Source of the DNA: Camellia lanceoleosa
Taxonomy: Eukaryota; Streptophyta; Magnoliopsida; Ericales; Theaceae
Direction of reading: 5' to 3'
Length of the DNA: 64,000 bases
Assembly (NCBI GenBank): GCA_025200525.1
Contig: CM045759.1
Span: 4,774,001 to 4,838,000 of the forward strand
How positions within the stretch are numbered: the stretch's first letter is position 1; the number at the start of each line of letters is the position of its first letter. Below, one piece after another: positions 33,001 through 44,257 of this stretch. The notes under the pieces are model-generated. The model was not told where the DNA came from. It saw only the letters and a program-made list of their open reading frames with translations, and did not search any database. The translations under genes were made by a program, and so were the position numbers.

Positions 33001-34675
33001 GTAAGTGTAGATGTCCCCGAACGTCCTGGGAGGGAAATCCCGTTTTGTTCATTTGGGCTCACTACAGTTTAGGACTCAATGTTACGGTTCTTAATTTGAA
33101 CCAAAGAGTCCAAATCCGGCAAATCGTTTTTTGAAAATAGATTTTTTTGAAAGAAGTGCCAAACGTGGACTGCTTTGCCAGATACAGAGTCGCCACCTAA
33201 ATATTTTATTTTGGGAGAAATTTAGGAAACCCTGACTTGTTGCCTAAGGCCACGTGTCCGTCATCACCAAAGTTGCCTCGGCTCAGGAACTTAGGTACGA
33301 TTGGGGAAGGTCACTTCGTGAGCACCCCCGCTCGCCCGATCAAAGATCGGCCTCTACTAACCATGATATCTAGTTTTGAAAATATTATGCGTTCTTATTC
33401 CGGTTATTAGCCTAGAATTACTATGTGATGCGCACAGCATACAAGTATAGACTGGATCGCCTGAATTGGAACGAAACATTTCATGTTTGTTTTTGAAAGC
33501 GATTTGCTACTCGCGAGTAGGCTTAAAATGCGGATTTTGCCACCCTCGGGTGGGCTTAGAAAAGATGGTTTTGCCACTATCTAGTGGGCTTGAGACTCAC
33601 AGTCAATGATTTGTTCCAATCCAAATAACCCAACCTTCACCCACAGGCATTCAGGCAGGTATATCACATAAGCACTTAGCCTCATGGTAAGCATGCTATC
33701 ATGGCAGTCACTCACACACATGCAAGGATGCTAAAGCATAAACACTTACCGAGTACTCCAAGCCAAAATAGAAACTATGTTTGAAATCCATGCATGATCC
33801 TAACTATGCAGAAATGCCTAATGCAACACATGCAAAAATGCAACTTATAGCAGGCTCGGCTATCCTGAAGATGGCATGTGAAATGCTACAACTAACAAGT
33901 ATTCAACTCGGAATTGAAATACAATACAGTTAGTATGATGCGCTGAGCCCGGTGCATGCAAAACAGATGAATGAATGCAAGCATGCTATCATACTGTATG
34001 CTAATTGAAACATGCCCTAAACTAACCATCATAAGCTGGTAAATAAAAGGGAGAAAGACGTGGGGTTGGAAGACATACATCACACGCACGCACGCTTATT
34101 ATAGTTGTGCCCTCGCTCGGAGGGTTCGAATAAATAATACAGTCCCGAATAAATAATATAGTCTAAATAAGTACAAAACCCTAATTAATTAACAAATTAA
34201 ACTAGGAAAGCAAGTAAATTAGCATGCAAGCCCATGGACCACCTCAGCTCTGTTCCGGATAATGAATGATGCATGCTTGAGTTGCCTTGCGCGGAAATCC
34301 ATTGCGATGCCCCGATTCGCCTCTATTTGCAATTAATGCCAGAATGCTGTGCGAAGCTCCAGAAGGTTGTTGATTTCTGATTTATTGCAACAGAGAGCAA
34401 GAAAGGTGCATGGCAAAGTATTTTCACATATGTATGCACACCTCGATCCTCGTGCCACCAATCACGCATCTCGATGCATGATGGCCGAGGAGTCGATTTG
34501 CACAACTCAATGTGAAATGAATGCACATGAAAACACAACAAGACCTAGACTCCATCATGGTTAATCCGGAGTGTCGGCGACCGAGAATTAAGACACGTTC
34601 CGTCACTTAGAGTATGAAACGTCCCTCGTTTCCCGCGTATGGGCTAACTCCTATCCCAAACACAGTGCAAATGAG

Positions 34676-34835
34676 ATGGCATACACAATGCGACTAACAT
34701 ACAACCTAGCATACGCAATGCTATGAAATGGCATACACAATGCTCGATGTAACATGGCATACACAATGCTCTAACATGCAATCTAGCATACACAATGCTA
34801 TGAATTGAAATGGCTTACACAATGCACGATGGACT
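34676..34835. repeat. Imperfect GGCATACACAATGC repeat
   Basis: GGCATACACAATGC or a close variant (AGCATACGCAATGC, GGCTTACACAATGC) occurs about six times at 25-35-base intervals inside the 4.46 kb LTR. It is absent from the shorter relative at 49107. Confidence 0.75.
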
Positions 34836-36271
34836 TACACCAACATGAGTGGACCTCAGCCACACTCAGATCAGTGGCCATTAGATGAAAATGAGACAAC
34901 CGAAATGCGCGCACACATACACAAATACCAAGGACCGAACCTAGGGTATAAAATGCCACTCTACCAAAGCATGGAAAGGGATGCAAGATGGGATACAATA
35001 GCATAAATTACAGCTCTGAAACAGTATGCAAAGTGGTCCCGAAACATGGAAATATGACACCCAATGCATGAAATATGCCCTGAAACTCAAAACTAGGCAC
35101 ATGTATTGAACCACAAGAATACAAAGCAAGGATTATTTGATCATGAAGTCTAAAGATAGAGCTAAGGCAGTCCCAAACCATGCACATTTCTAGTTTAAAA
35201 CATGGCCAAAAGATGCTAACATGATGGACTAAAATAGCATGCAACATTGGCTAGCAAGCACGGTTTACATGGCATGTATATGAAGCGTATGAGAACTCAT
35301 CAAACCAGCCAAAAACAGTGAATAAAACATGCCAAAATATGCCCAAATAATCACTGAAATGCAGCCAATGCATGCAAAAATGAGGGGCTTCTTTGGAAGG
35401 CTACAAGAGGGGTTACTCTACACATGCATGATAGACACTTAGCATAGCAAAACCAACTCTGGAAATCAAATATGAAAGCCCTAAAACTCACCAAAAAGGC
35501 CCTGAAAAATGACTTCAAAGCATGCAAGATGGAGCCCCTTTGGAAGGCCAAAAAGGCCAACAAACAAGACAAGGAGAGAGGGGGTCACCCCCCTCTGATT
35601 TTGGCTCTCAAAATAGTATGCTAGCCACTGAAAATCCACTGGATTTCAGTGGCTAGAAGGCCAAACAAAGCATGCAACAAAGGCTTAGATGTAAGGCTCA
35701 AAACAAGAGGCAATCAAGCATACAAGGAAGTATATGACCTCAAAAAGAAAAATGCCCTTAATCAAACATCAAGAGGGGCTCAAGACAAGATTTTTTCCAG
35801 TTTATAACAAATCTCTAAAATGTCCACAAGTAAGGCTAAAATAGGATGCAAAATTAGCCCTAAAAGAGGGATTGAGAAAACAAGAAAGTAGATGACCTCA
35901 AACAGCAAAATGTCCTTAAACAAAGTTTAAGAGGGGGTCAAAATATGACACTTTACATTTTAGGTCGAAGCCCATAAATGCTTGCAAATAAGACTAAGAT
36001 ATGATGCAAAATAAGGCTACAAAGAGGAAGATAGTGACTTACCCTTGTAGAGCCGACCTCCAGCAGCTTTTGGACCAAGAATGTGAGCTCTCTACCTCTG
36101 TAAATGACCTTCAAGGTGCTGGAATGGAGTGTGGAGGTGGTAGGCTATGAGTTGTAGTGTAAATGGCCAAGGATAATGGACTTTAGAGCTTGGAAGAGAG
36201 AGCTATGGAGGGAGATGGGTGTATGCCTTAGCAAATATGTCTAACCCTTGCAAATGGAGATGAAAGGTTGG

Positions 36272-36278
36272 TTATATA
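36272..36278 (-). promoter_or_regulatory. TATA-like box of the 4.46 kb LTR
   Basis: The minus strand reads TATATAA in CTCTATATAACC, about 260 bases past the GGCCGGCC words and 1.19 kb into the LTR. Confidence 0.45.
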
Positions 36279-36539
36279 GAGGAGAAAGGCTATGGCTTCT
36301 TGGAGAAGCCTCAAAGGGGAAGGGGTTAAAGCTTCTAAAGGAAGCTTGACCAAAAGGGTCAAGCTTCCTCAAGAAGCTTGACCAAAGAGTCCAACTTCTC
36401 TAACAAGCTAAGCAAAGGGTCAAAAACCACCTTTTAAGGACCAAAACAAGGACCAAATCTCGGACAGTGGGTCAAGTGCAAAATAGTTGGCATAGCTGGA
36501 ACACACTCAGGAGCGCAAATATGGCCTACCAGTTAAAAA

Positions 36540-36785
36540 GATTCAAGGTGGTTGGCCGACCAGGCAAGATGGTAGGCCGGCCAGGGGTCAAAAGGTTCAA
36601 GAACAATTACTGGTCGGCCATACCAGAAAGGTGGCCTCCCAGGTGAGTAGAATACAGTTGTATGGTGAAAAACCAGAAAATGTTGCCCAGGAGAGAGAAA
36701 AACCAGCTTTTTAGAGGGGTTCAAAAGGGTCAAGAACAATTACTGGTCGGCCTACCCATATTGGTGGCCTCCCAGGTGTGTACAA
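36540..36785. repeat. GGCCGGCC/GGTCGGCC word array
   Basis: Words include TTGGCCGACCAGG, TAGGCCGGCCAGG, TGGTCGGCCATACC and TGGTCGGCCTACCC. Read leftward from the LTR start at 37462 they precede a TATA-like CTCTATATAACC at about 36270. Confidence 0.7.
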
Positions 36786-37467
36786 CACAATGGTGTGGTG
36801 GAGGGCCAGAAAAAGTGGCCCGGGAGTGGAAAAAACCAGTTTTCTAGTAAGAAAAACGAGCAATGAAGAGAAAAGCTAGTTTTTCAGAACAATTGCTGGT
36901 CTCCCATCCTCCTAAACCTTTCTAACAATGAAAATAAGGTCCCTGCCAAAAATGGACCAAGACGGATGCAAAACGAAGGTTCGGGGGCCAAAACACGCAG
37001 TTCGGGGCCCCAAAAACAGGCTGTTAGGCACTGGAAGTTGTATTCGACCACGAAGGTGGTCTCTTGGGCCACAGTGTCCGTCAAAAGGGAGGAAATAAGG
37101 TGTGTGCCAAAAACCGGAGCAAACGGAGGTAGTTAAGCGGTCCCGAACCGAGGCGCACGGCCGACGGCTCCGAAAACCGGAAACCGGGCTCCAAATGGGA
37201 AAAATGGCCTACGACCACAAAACGTAGCCTACGGCCATTGAGAGATGGTCTACGAGACCTCTCCCTCCCTTTGGGAAGAGAAAACAGAGAAAACGGGATC
37301 CGATTCGTAAACCGAGGCAGAGCACAAAAAAGCCCGAGAGTCCGGAGGCAAGGCTCGTAGCCGAGACTCTGGACCTCCAGAGTGAGCACAATATGCAACA
37401 TCACCGAGTGCTCAATTGGTGACGTCTGAGTCTTAAGGTCAGTCAAAAATGGGGTGTCTACAGTAAG

Positions 37468-38722
37468 CCACTTCCCCAATCCTCTCCAATATCTCGAAAG
37501 GCCCAATGAACCTCGGAGACAACTTTCCACTCTTACCGAATCTCATCAAACCCCGCCTAGGTGAGATCTTAAGAAACACATATTCACCCACTTCAAAAGA
37601 TAATGGCCGTCTCCTCTTATCGACGTAAATTTTTTGTCGACTTTGGGCCGTAGCTAACCTCTTCCGAATGAGAGCAACTTTCTTGGTTGTCTCCCTAACA
37701 ATTTTCGGACCCAACAACGATGCATCCCCCACCTCGGCTCAACAAACAGGTGATCTACAAGGTCGGCCATACAAGGCCTCTAACGGTGCCATCTCGATAC
37801 TAGCTTGATAACTATTGTTGTAGGCGAATTCAATCAACAATAAATGCCTCTCCCAAGAACCCTTGAAATCTAGGACACAAGCTCTAAGCATGTTCTCCGA
37901 AATCTGAATGGTACGCTCCGACTGCCCATCGGTTTGCGGATGATAAGCGGTGCTAAAAGTCAACTTAGTGGCCAACGCCTCTTAAAGGCTTTGCCACAAC
38001 CGGGCGGTAAAACGAGGATCCCTATCCGACATGATGGTTAATGGGACCCCATGAAGTCGAACTATCTCTCTAACGTACAACTCTGCCAAGTGTTCAATTG
38101 AGTCGCTAGTACGCATTGGAATGAAATGTGTGGACTTAGTCAACCTATCAACAATTACCCAAATTATATCATTACCCCACTGCGTTCTAGGAAGCCCAAC
38201 TACAAAGTCCATGGTAACGTGCTCCCATTTCCACTCGGCTATTGGTAAGGGTTGTAACAAACTCGCTAGTCTCTAGTGCTCGGCCTTCACTTGCTGACAA
38301 GTAAGGCACTTCGACACAAAGGATGCGACATTCCGCTTCATACCCCTCCACCAAAAATGACGGCTAAGGTCACGATACATTTTGGGGCCTCCTGGATGTA
38401 CCGCAAGGCGTGAGTGATGGAACTCTCGAAACACTTCCTCTCTACAAGATTCAAGTACAAACAAACAGTTTAGGTAGCACACACTCTGATCTAAGTAAAT
38501 GTACAAACCCTTCTCTTCCTTCCCGTTGGAGATTCTCTCATGAATCAACTCTACTTCACGGTCTCCTTGTTGTGCCTTTACAACTTTACTAATCAAGATA
38601 GGTTGAGCACTCAAGGCAAATAATGTTGCACTCTCTTCGAACTTACCTAATTGCAATTCAAACTTGCCGACTTCACCCAACATAACCCACTCCCGTATTG
38701 CCACACTCGCCAAGCTACTCAC
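37468..38722 (-). pseudogene. gypsy integrase
   Basis: Minus strand. 38722-38273 carries the zinc-binding HHCC module (HHSRLAVHPGG...FVSKCLTCQQVKAEH). After a stop near 38272, 38260-37982 carries the core with MDFVVGLP (first Asp), [13 protein letters not shown] and [14 protein letters not shown] (second Asp). After another stop, 37975-37739 gives [20 protein letters not shown] with the catalytic Glu. Beyond 37732, IYVDKRRRPLSFEVGEYVFL and FIGPFEILERIGEVAY form the C-terminal GPF/Y-type module. The frame then runs into the nested LTR at 37462. All catalytic residues remain, but several stops and frame breaks make it inactive. Confidence 0.93.
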
Positions 38723-39245
38723 GGTTTTTCAATTTAAGGCGTCAGCCACTACATTGCCTTTCCTTGGATGATAGTATAACTCAAAATCATAGTCTTCTAA
38801 AAATTCCATCCATCTCCGTTGACGTAAATTCAAGTCTTTCTGGAAAAACAAATACTTCAAGCTCTTGTCATCGGAGAAAACCTCAAACTTCTAACCATAT
38901 AAATAGTGCCTCCAAATTTTCAAGGCAAACACTACTGTGGCTAACTCTAAGTCGTGGGTAGGGTAATTTTTCTCATGAATTTTCAACTGCCGTGAACCAT
39001 AGGCTACAACTCTTCCTTCTTGCATCAAAACACAACCAAGCCCATCCTGAGACACATCACAAAAAACGGTGTAACCTAAACCTCTTTTGGAATGATCAAC
39101 AATGGTGCTGTAGTCAATCTAGTTTTGAGCTCTTGGAAAGACTTTTCACAAGCCTCACTCCATGCAAACTTAACACCCTTTCTAGTGCTAATATCGAGAA
39201 GTCCCTCACAAAACGTCGATAATACCCCACCAATCCCAAGAAACT
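38723..39245 (-). pseudogene. gypsy RNase H region
   Basis: Minus strand. The conserved C-terminal motif appears near 38790-38720 as [15 protein letters not shown], with a stop where serine or arginine is usual (VADALSR). Upstream, near 38900-38780, fragments such as [19 protein letters not shown] and [15 protein letters not shown] match the gypsy RNase H/connection segment. Several frame changes and stops separate it from the RT region ending at 39246. The order between RT and integrase confirms the domain. Confidence 0.8.
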
Positions 39246-40560
39246 CTAGATCTCAAAGACATTTTTAGGTTGCTCCCAATCTTGTACGGAGTCTATCTTT
39301 GAAGAATCTATAGTTACCCCCTCACTTGATATTACATGGCCCAAAAATTTCACCTTGGTGAGCCAAAACTCACACTTCTCAATTTTGGCATACAGTTGAT
39401 GTTTTCTAAGCAATTCAAGCACTACTCTTAAGTGGGCCTCATGTTCTTCCTCAGAGGTTGAATAGATTAGGATGTCATCCACAAAGACGACAACAAAATG
39501 ATCCAAATAATCCCTAAAAATCCGGTTCATCAAATCCATGAAAGAAGACGGTGCATTAGTTAACCCAAATGGCATTACAAGGAACTCATAGTGGCCATAA
39601 CACGTACGAAAGGCCATTTTTCTGGATGTCTTCCACCCGGACTCTCAACTGATGGTACCCTGACCTTAAGTCTATCTTTGAAAAGCAACAAGACCCTCTG
39701 AGTTGATCAAACAAGTCATCTATTCTGGGTAAAGGGTATTTGTTCTTAACGGTAACCCGGTTTAACTTGCGGTAATCAATACACAACTGCAACAACCCAT
39801 CCTTCTTCTTCACAAAGAGGGTCGGCGCTCCCCAAGGTGACGTACTAGGGCGAATGAAACCCTTGTCTAAAAGCTCTTGGAGTTGAATCTTCAACTCATG
39901 CAACTCCGCAGGTGCAAATCTATACGGCGCCATAGAAATTGGTGCCGTTCCAAGCACTAAGTCAATGGTGAACTCAATCTCCCAGTGGGGTGGCAAGCTA
40001 ATAAAGTCCTCGGGAAACACATCCGGGTATTCACATACTACCCTTGGCAACTCAACTCGAGTCCCGTCTCTCTCATTTTCCAAGAGAGTCGCAAGAAGAC
40101 CACTAAGCTTGTTCCTACTACGAGGATCAAATACTGGTGATAAGATCCAATCAACCCTGTCCCCCAGAAAGTAAAAACAATCACCACTTGAGGTGCACAC
40201 TGTGACTCTCTGACGAAAATAATCAATCACGGCCCGATACGAAGACAACCAATCCATGCCTAGAATGACATCAAAACTCGACGTATCTAGCAATACAAAG
40301 GCAAATGGGAGTCTACGCCCAGTAACCTCTATCTCATAACCACGACAACCCCGATCTAAGTCAACTGTACCCCCAACTGGAGACTCTACTCTGAGCGGAG
40401 ACGCTAATTGTGGCACTTCTAACCCTAATGCAGATACAAATGCAGCAAATATGAATGAATGAGACGCACCCGTATCTATCAACACATTGGCTAAAGAATT
40501 ACACACAATAAAAATGCCTCTCATAACTGAGGATCCTGGCAACTGCTCTGGCGCGGTAAC
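39246..40560 (-). pseudogene. gypsy protease and reverse transcriptase
   Basis: Minus strand. The protease carries [11 protein letters not shown] (catalytic D-T-G intact) and [11 protein letters not shown] near 40480-40260. The RT follows: [52 protein letters not shown] and [15 protein letters not shown]. Around 39610 a frameshift moves the reading frame, which resumes as [18 protein letters not shown] and [12 protein letters not shown], the catalytic F-V-D-D box, then [17 protein letters not shown]. It ends at 39246 in another break. With the shift corrected the key RT motifs would all be present, so this domain has decayed only modestly. Confidence 0.95.
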
Positions 40561-41879
40561 TGCTTACACGTGCCCCTGTAGCCTCTGATCAACCTGCTCA
40601 TCCCTCGGAGCAAAGGCTTGCTGTACTGACTGAGCCAAAGTGGCTCCCCGATGAACTCGTGAAGTCTGAGTTGAGTGAGCCTGCTGGTGGCTCTGAGTCT
40701 GCCTAGACCCTGAAGTGCCAGATGCACCTCCCAGCTGCGGGTAAGCTCTCTTCATGTGCCCTGACTGACCGCACTAATAGCAGGTAGGCCCCTGCCCTCT
40801 ACTCTGATACTGACTCTGAGATCAGTTAGGTGGTGATGGTGGCAACATCTGCTGTCCTCCTCCCTTCTGTGGACATGCAAAGGCCTTGTGGCCCGGTTGG
40901 CCACACTTGAAGCAAGAAAACCCACTCGGTGCACTCTTTCTCAGGCCCGCACTAGGCAAAAGGAATGCGGATATAGACTACTGCGGCTGGGACTGGGATG
41001 AAAAGGTGTTTCTGCTCTTCTTATTAGGCCTATAGTTTCCCTACGACCCTTGGCCCCTAGACCTCGAATTCCGAAGTCTCTCCTCCTTGGCCTCCACGGT
41101 AATCTCTACGTGTGCGGCCACCTCCACGAGACAGTCACAATTCCGGATCATGTTTCGGCAACCTTGAACAAGATCTTAGTTCTCAACTTCTTCTCGAACT
41201 CAATACAACGACGCTCTTCCATCGCTACTAACTCTGGTGCAAACTGGGAAAAACTAGAAAAGGCTGTTTCAAACTCGGCCACAGACATGTTGAGTTGCTT
41301 AAGGTCCTGGAACTCCTACCTCAACCTCTCCCTAGTCATGGAAGGTAGGTACTTGTCTTGGAAGGCCACCACAAATGCCTCTCATGTTGGTTCTATTCGG
41401 CCTTTGGCATACTTCCACCATTGGCCCGCGTCCTCCTTGAGATAGTAACTTGCAAGAGTCACTCTAAGTTCACTATCCTCAATGTGAAGCATCTCAAAAG
41501 TCTTCACGGTTTGTTTGAGCCATTCATCCGCTTTCTTTGGCTCAGGGTCGCTATGGAATTCATCCGTTTTGGCCTGCAAAAACTTCTTCATGAGGAAGCT
41601 TGCCCTCGTCTCCACGGCGTTCTCCCTAGCTTGGTTCTCCGCCCTCAAAATGTTCATGGACTCCCTCAATACCCCTGCCATTTCCCGGGCTAGGGCCCCC
41701 ATTGCGGCTTGACCCGCTTGCCCTGGTACCTCCGCTTGGCCCACTTGCTCGGCCATGTTAGCTTGGCCAAAACCCTCTTCTTGCACCGGAACCTCATGGA
41801 CCGGTACCCCATGCACACCCCGGCGGCCCTTACCCCGTCTTCTACCTCTACCACCACGACTTTGAACCCTTCCAGACAT
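40561..41879 (-). pseudogene. gypsy gag
   Basis: Minus strand. A start at 41879 gives MSGRVQSRGGRGRRRGKGRR, a basic N-terminus. Then come DEWLKQTVKTFEMLHI and VTLASYYLKEDAGQWW, the capsid (retrotrans_gag) core, in an open frame to 41382. Beyond a break it continues toward two zinc knuckles near 40920-40740: CFKCGQPGHKAFAC is intact, while the second (CGQSGHMKRAYP) lacks its last cysteine and follows a stop. A glutamine- and serine-rich linker leads into the protease. Frameshifts and stops show it is no longer functional. Confidence 0.88.
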
Positions 41880-42269
41880 CCTAATTAAGGAATAAGACAA
41901 AGGATTTAGCACATAATTCCAAATGTGCTCGCAACTTGCCTCACACGTTAAACTATAACAACCGTATATGTTCTAACACACAAATAATTCAATCCACTCC
42001 ACATAAGCACTTAGTCACATAAACACATACGAATTATCCTTTAGTGATGAGATTCGTCCTATGAAAAATCAAGAATTCTTAATAGAACGAGTATTGATCA
42101 GGTACCCTTCTAATAAGACCTTAAGGAATCTAACAGGCACAAATAACATCCCAAAAGTCCAATCTCATACCCATATAGTCACATAAGCATGCTATCACAT
42201 AATCACAAATAAACAAAACATCTCCTAATCATGCGAAATGAACCCACTGTGGTTGTTCTACACATTCTA
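41880..42269. other. gypsy leader remnant; PBS missing
   Basis: This is the sequence between gag and the surviving part of the 5' LTR. Compared with the complete 3' LTR, about 1.06 kb of the LTR's 3' portion and the primer binding site are absent, so a deletion joined the LTR to the leader near 42269. No tRNA-complementary TGG-type site was found. Confidence 0.6.
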
Positions 42270-43494
42270 ATTCATATACATTCACATTCTAAACATTCCA
42301 AAGCTATAGCAAATGCTTGAGCACCAATTTCCTTTCACCACAATACGCATATATCACGGAATCCAACATTGTGCAATTTGTAATCACATATATATATATA
42401 TATATGTATCTAACCAATAAAAAAACTAAGTGAGGTTTCCAACCTTTATGCATCTAGAGTTATCATGTGACAACGAAATCAAGAAATTCTCACTCACCCT
42501 TTTATTTATTTCAAGAAGATCCCTAGATTTACCCACCATTCCCAAAACCCCCAAATTTCTAGGTTTTTCACAAAAACCCTAACATTGTTCATCTCTTTTA
42601 TAAAACCTCATCATATACTTCAATCTCAACCCATGTTGCTCAAAATTTCAAGAAAAGTCTTTAAAAGAACACAAAATAGAGTTTGTTATACAAAATCATC
42701 AATTTCTTGAGCCACCAAACCCATTTTTTAAATCACAAGAGTAGCTCACATAATCAACTCAAAGCTTACATAAACATATATATAACTCAAAGGAGAACCC
42801 TACCACAAGGTTTGATAAAGAAAAGAGAGATGAAACCCTAGCTTTGATGGTGTTGAAAAAAGATCTCCACCATACACAATGTGGTTCTCAAGAGGCTCTA
42901 CAATGTTGATGAAGAGACCATGGACCAATCTCAAATGGATGATGAAGGATCAAAGATTTGGTCTTGTTTTGAGCTTGGAATATAGAGAGAAGGGCGAGAG
43001 ATATATTTTTAGAGAGAGAGAGAGAGGTGTAACTAAAAGGATATATTCAGCCAAAATAGGGAAATAAAAATAGAGTTTTCGGACTGCCAGATGTCCCGCA
43101 CGTGCGGCAAGTGCCCCGCACATGCGGCTCTCATCCCCGCACGCTCCTTGCTCCGCACCTGCATATATTGCAGTGTGCTACCTCAGCCTTCCCGTAAAAT
43201 CCGCACGTGCGGCCTCGCTCTCTGTACGTGCGGCCCCGCTCTCTGTATGTGCGGCCCCACCCCGCATGTGCAACCTAAGGCCACCGCACGTGTGGCCCTG
43301 GCCCAGCAACTCAAGAATTTCTGGTTCGGTCCCTGGGCACTCCAAACTCGACCGCGCACCCTCCGGAACAAGAGAAAATCAATCAGTAAAAGATGAGAAC
43401 AAAGTTTTTGTTTTGTGGACCAAACTTCTGGACACTACAACCCAATGGGAAACAAAGGAGAACGGAGCGAAAAAATTTATTCCCGGTCATCACA
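42270..43494 (-). repeat. 5' LTR of the gypsy element, 3'-truncated
   Basis: The minus strand begins TGTGATGACCGGGAATAAAT, as in the 3' LTR, and aligns with it to about 42270, where the match stops. Differences include point changes, a longer TA run (42381-42407) and small indels in the word array, so the two LTRs have diverged visibly since insertion. Confidence 0.9.
43095..43310. repeat. CCGCACGTGCGG word array (5' LTR)
   Basis: This is the counterpart of the array at 31996-32215. Words here include CCGCACGTGCGG, CCGCACATGCGG, CCGCACGTGCGG, TGTACGTGCGG, TGTATGTGCGG, CCGCATGTGC and CCGCACGTGTGG. Several positions differ between the two LTRs, many of them CG-to-TG or CG-to-CA changes typical of methylated cytosine decay. 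Confidence 0.9.
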
Positions 43495-44210
43495 TCAACG
43501 AGTGAAAAAACTAATTTCTCTCCAGTAATACCAAAGTTTTCAATCACTTTTTTTCAGCAACCAACATACCCAAGGAGGCCACATTTAAATACCCAAATAG
43601 TACCCAACCATCCCCCCCCCCCAACAAAAGAAAAAGAAAAAATAAAAAGATCTTAAAGCATTTAATTTTGACAAAATAGGAACAAACCAGTAGTGAAAAT
43701 ATATACCAAATTAATCGAATGAAGAAACTAATTCAAAATCAAATCAAAATCAAAGAGACATGAGAGATGAAAACCTTTAGAAATCGAAATCAAAACCCCA
43801 AAAATCAAATGAAAATCAAAGAGATATGAGAAAGGAGAAACTGAATTAATCGGATAAGGGATGCAGTTCAAGGCTCCCACTGAATTATTTGAATAAAAAT
43901 TGGAAAAAATAGATATGCAAGTAACAATATATTATGAATTAATCAAATGAAAACGGAATAAGTTAGAAACTCACATAGAAAATCAAATCCATGGAAGGGG
44001 CTCAGAATTTTAATTGAACACCAAGCTCGGAATTAGAATCAAACGCCAAGCTTGGAATCAATCGATTGGTGCTCGTGTAACTAACATCACTATGGCTGGT
44101 TTCTATCACAGATGTCTCATTGGAGGGGCAGTCGTTGGTGGTGGTTAGTGGTGGTGCTTGTGTGTTTGTGTGAGATGTTGATGGAGAGAAATGAGAGAGA
44201 AGGAGAAGAA

Positions 44211-44213
<3 letters not shown>

Positions 44214-44251
<38 letters not shown>
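44214..44251. repeat. (GA)n microsatellite in the CACTA leader
   Basis: About 38 bases of GA. It corresponds in inverted orientation to the (CT)n tract at 25750-25772 in the related CACTA end. A 5' leader pyrimidine tract of the transposase gene is plausible. Confidence 0.9.

Positions 44252-44257
<6 letters not shown>

Larger units (their letters stand above)
33006..37462 (-). mobile_element. Solo LTR nested in the gypsy pol gene (4457 bases)
   Basis: The minus strand begins TGTAGACACCCCATTTTTGAC and ends GGGGACATCTACA. A perfect GTAAG duplication flanks it (33001-33005 and 37463-37467). Both terminal regions align with the solo LTR at 49107-51405 (for example the GAGGCCGATC.TTGATCGGGC and ACGTCTTTCTCCC segments), but this copy carries about 1.4 kb of extra middle sequence. 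The middle includes imperfect repeats of GGCATACACAATGC (34676-34830). No coding domain is seen. It belongs to a long-LTR gypsy type, possibly the Tat/Ogre branch, which is inference from length. Confidence 0.88.
30117..43494 (-). mobile_element. Ty3/gypsy chromovirus with chromodomain, nested and broken
   Basis: Minus-strand order: truncated 5' LTR (43494-42270), gag, protease, RT, RNase H, integrase, chromodomain, polypurine tract, 3' LTR (32402-30117). The PR-RT-RH-IN order and the terminal chromodomain place it in the chromovirus branch, probably near the Tekay/Del group given the ~2.3 kb LTR. A perfect TCAAC duplication (30112-30116 and 43495-43499) marks the insertion. A solo LTR (33006-37462) interrupts pol, and several frameshifts and stops are present. 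It lies within the CACTA element at 27476-45584. Confidence 0.93.

Noticed and set aside
34323..35572. Series of short minus-strand frames in the 4.46 kb LTR
   Set aside because: None shows a family motif; the region aligns as LTR sequence and the frames are not shared with the sister LTR.
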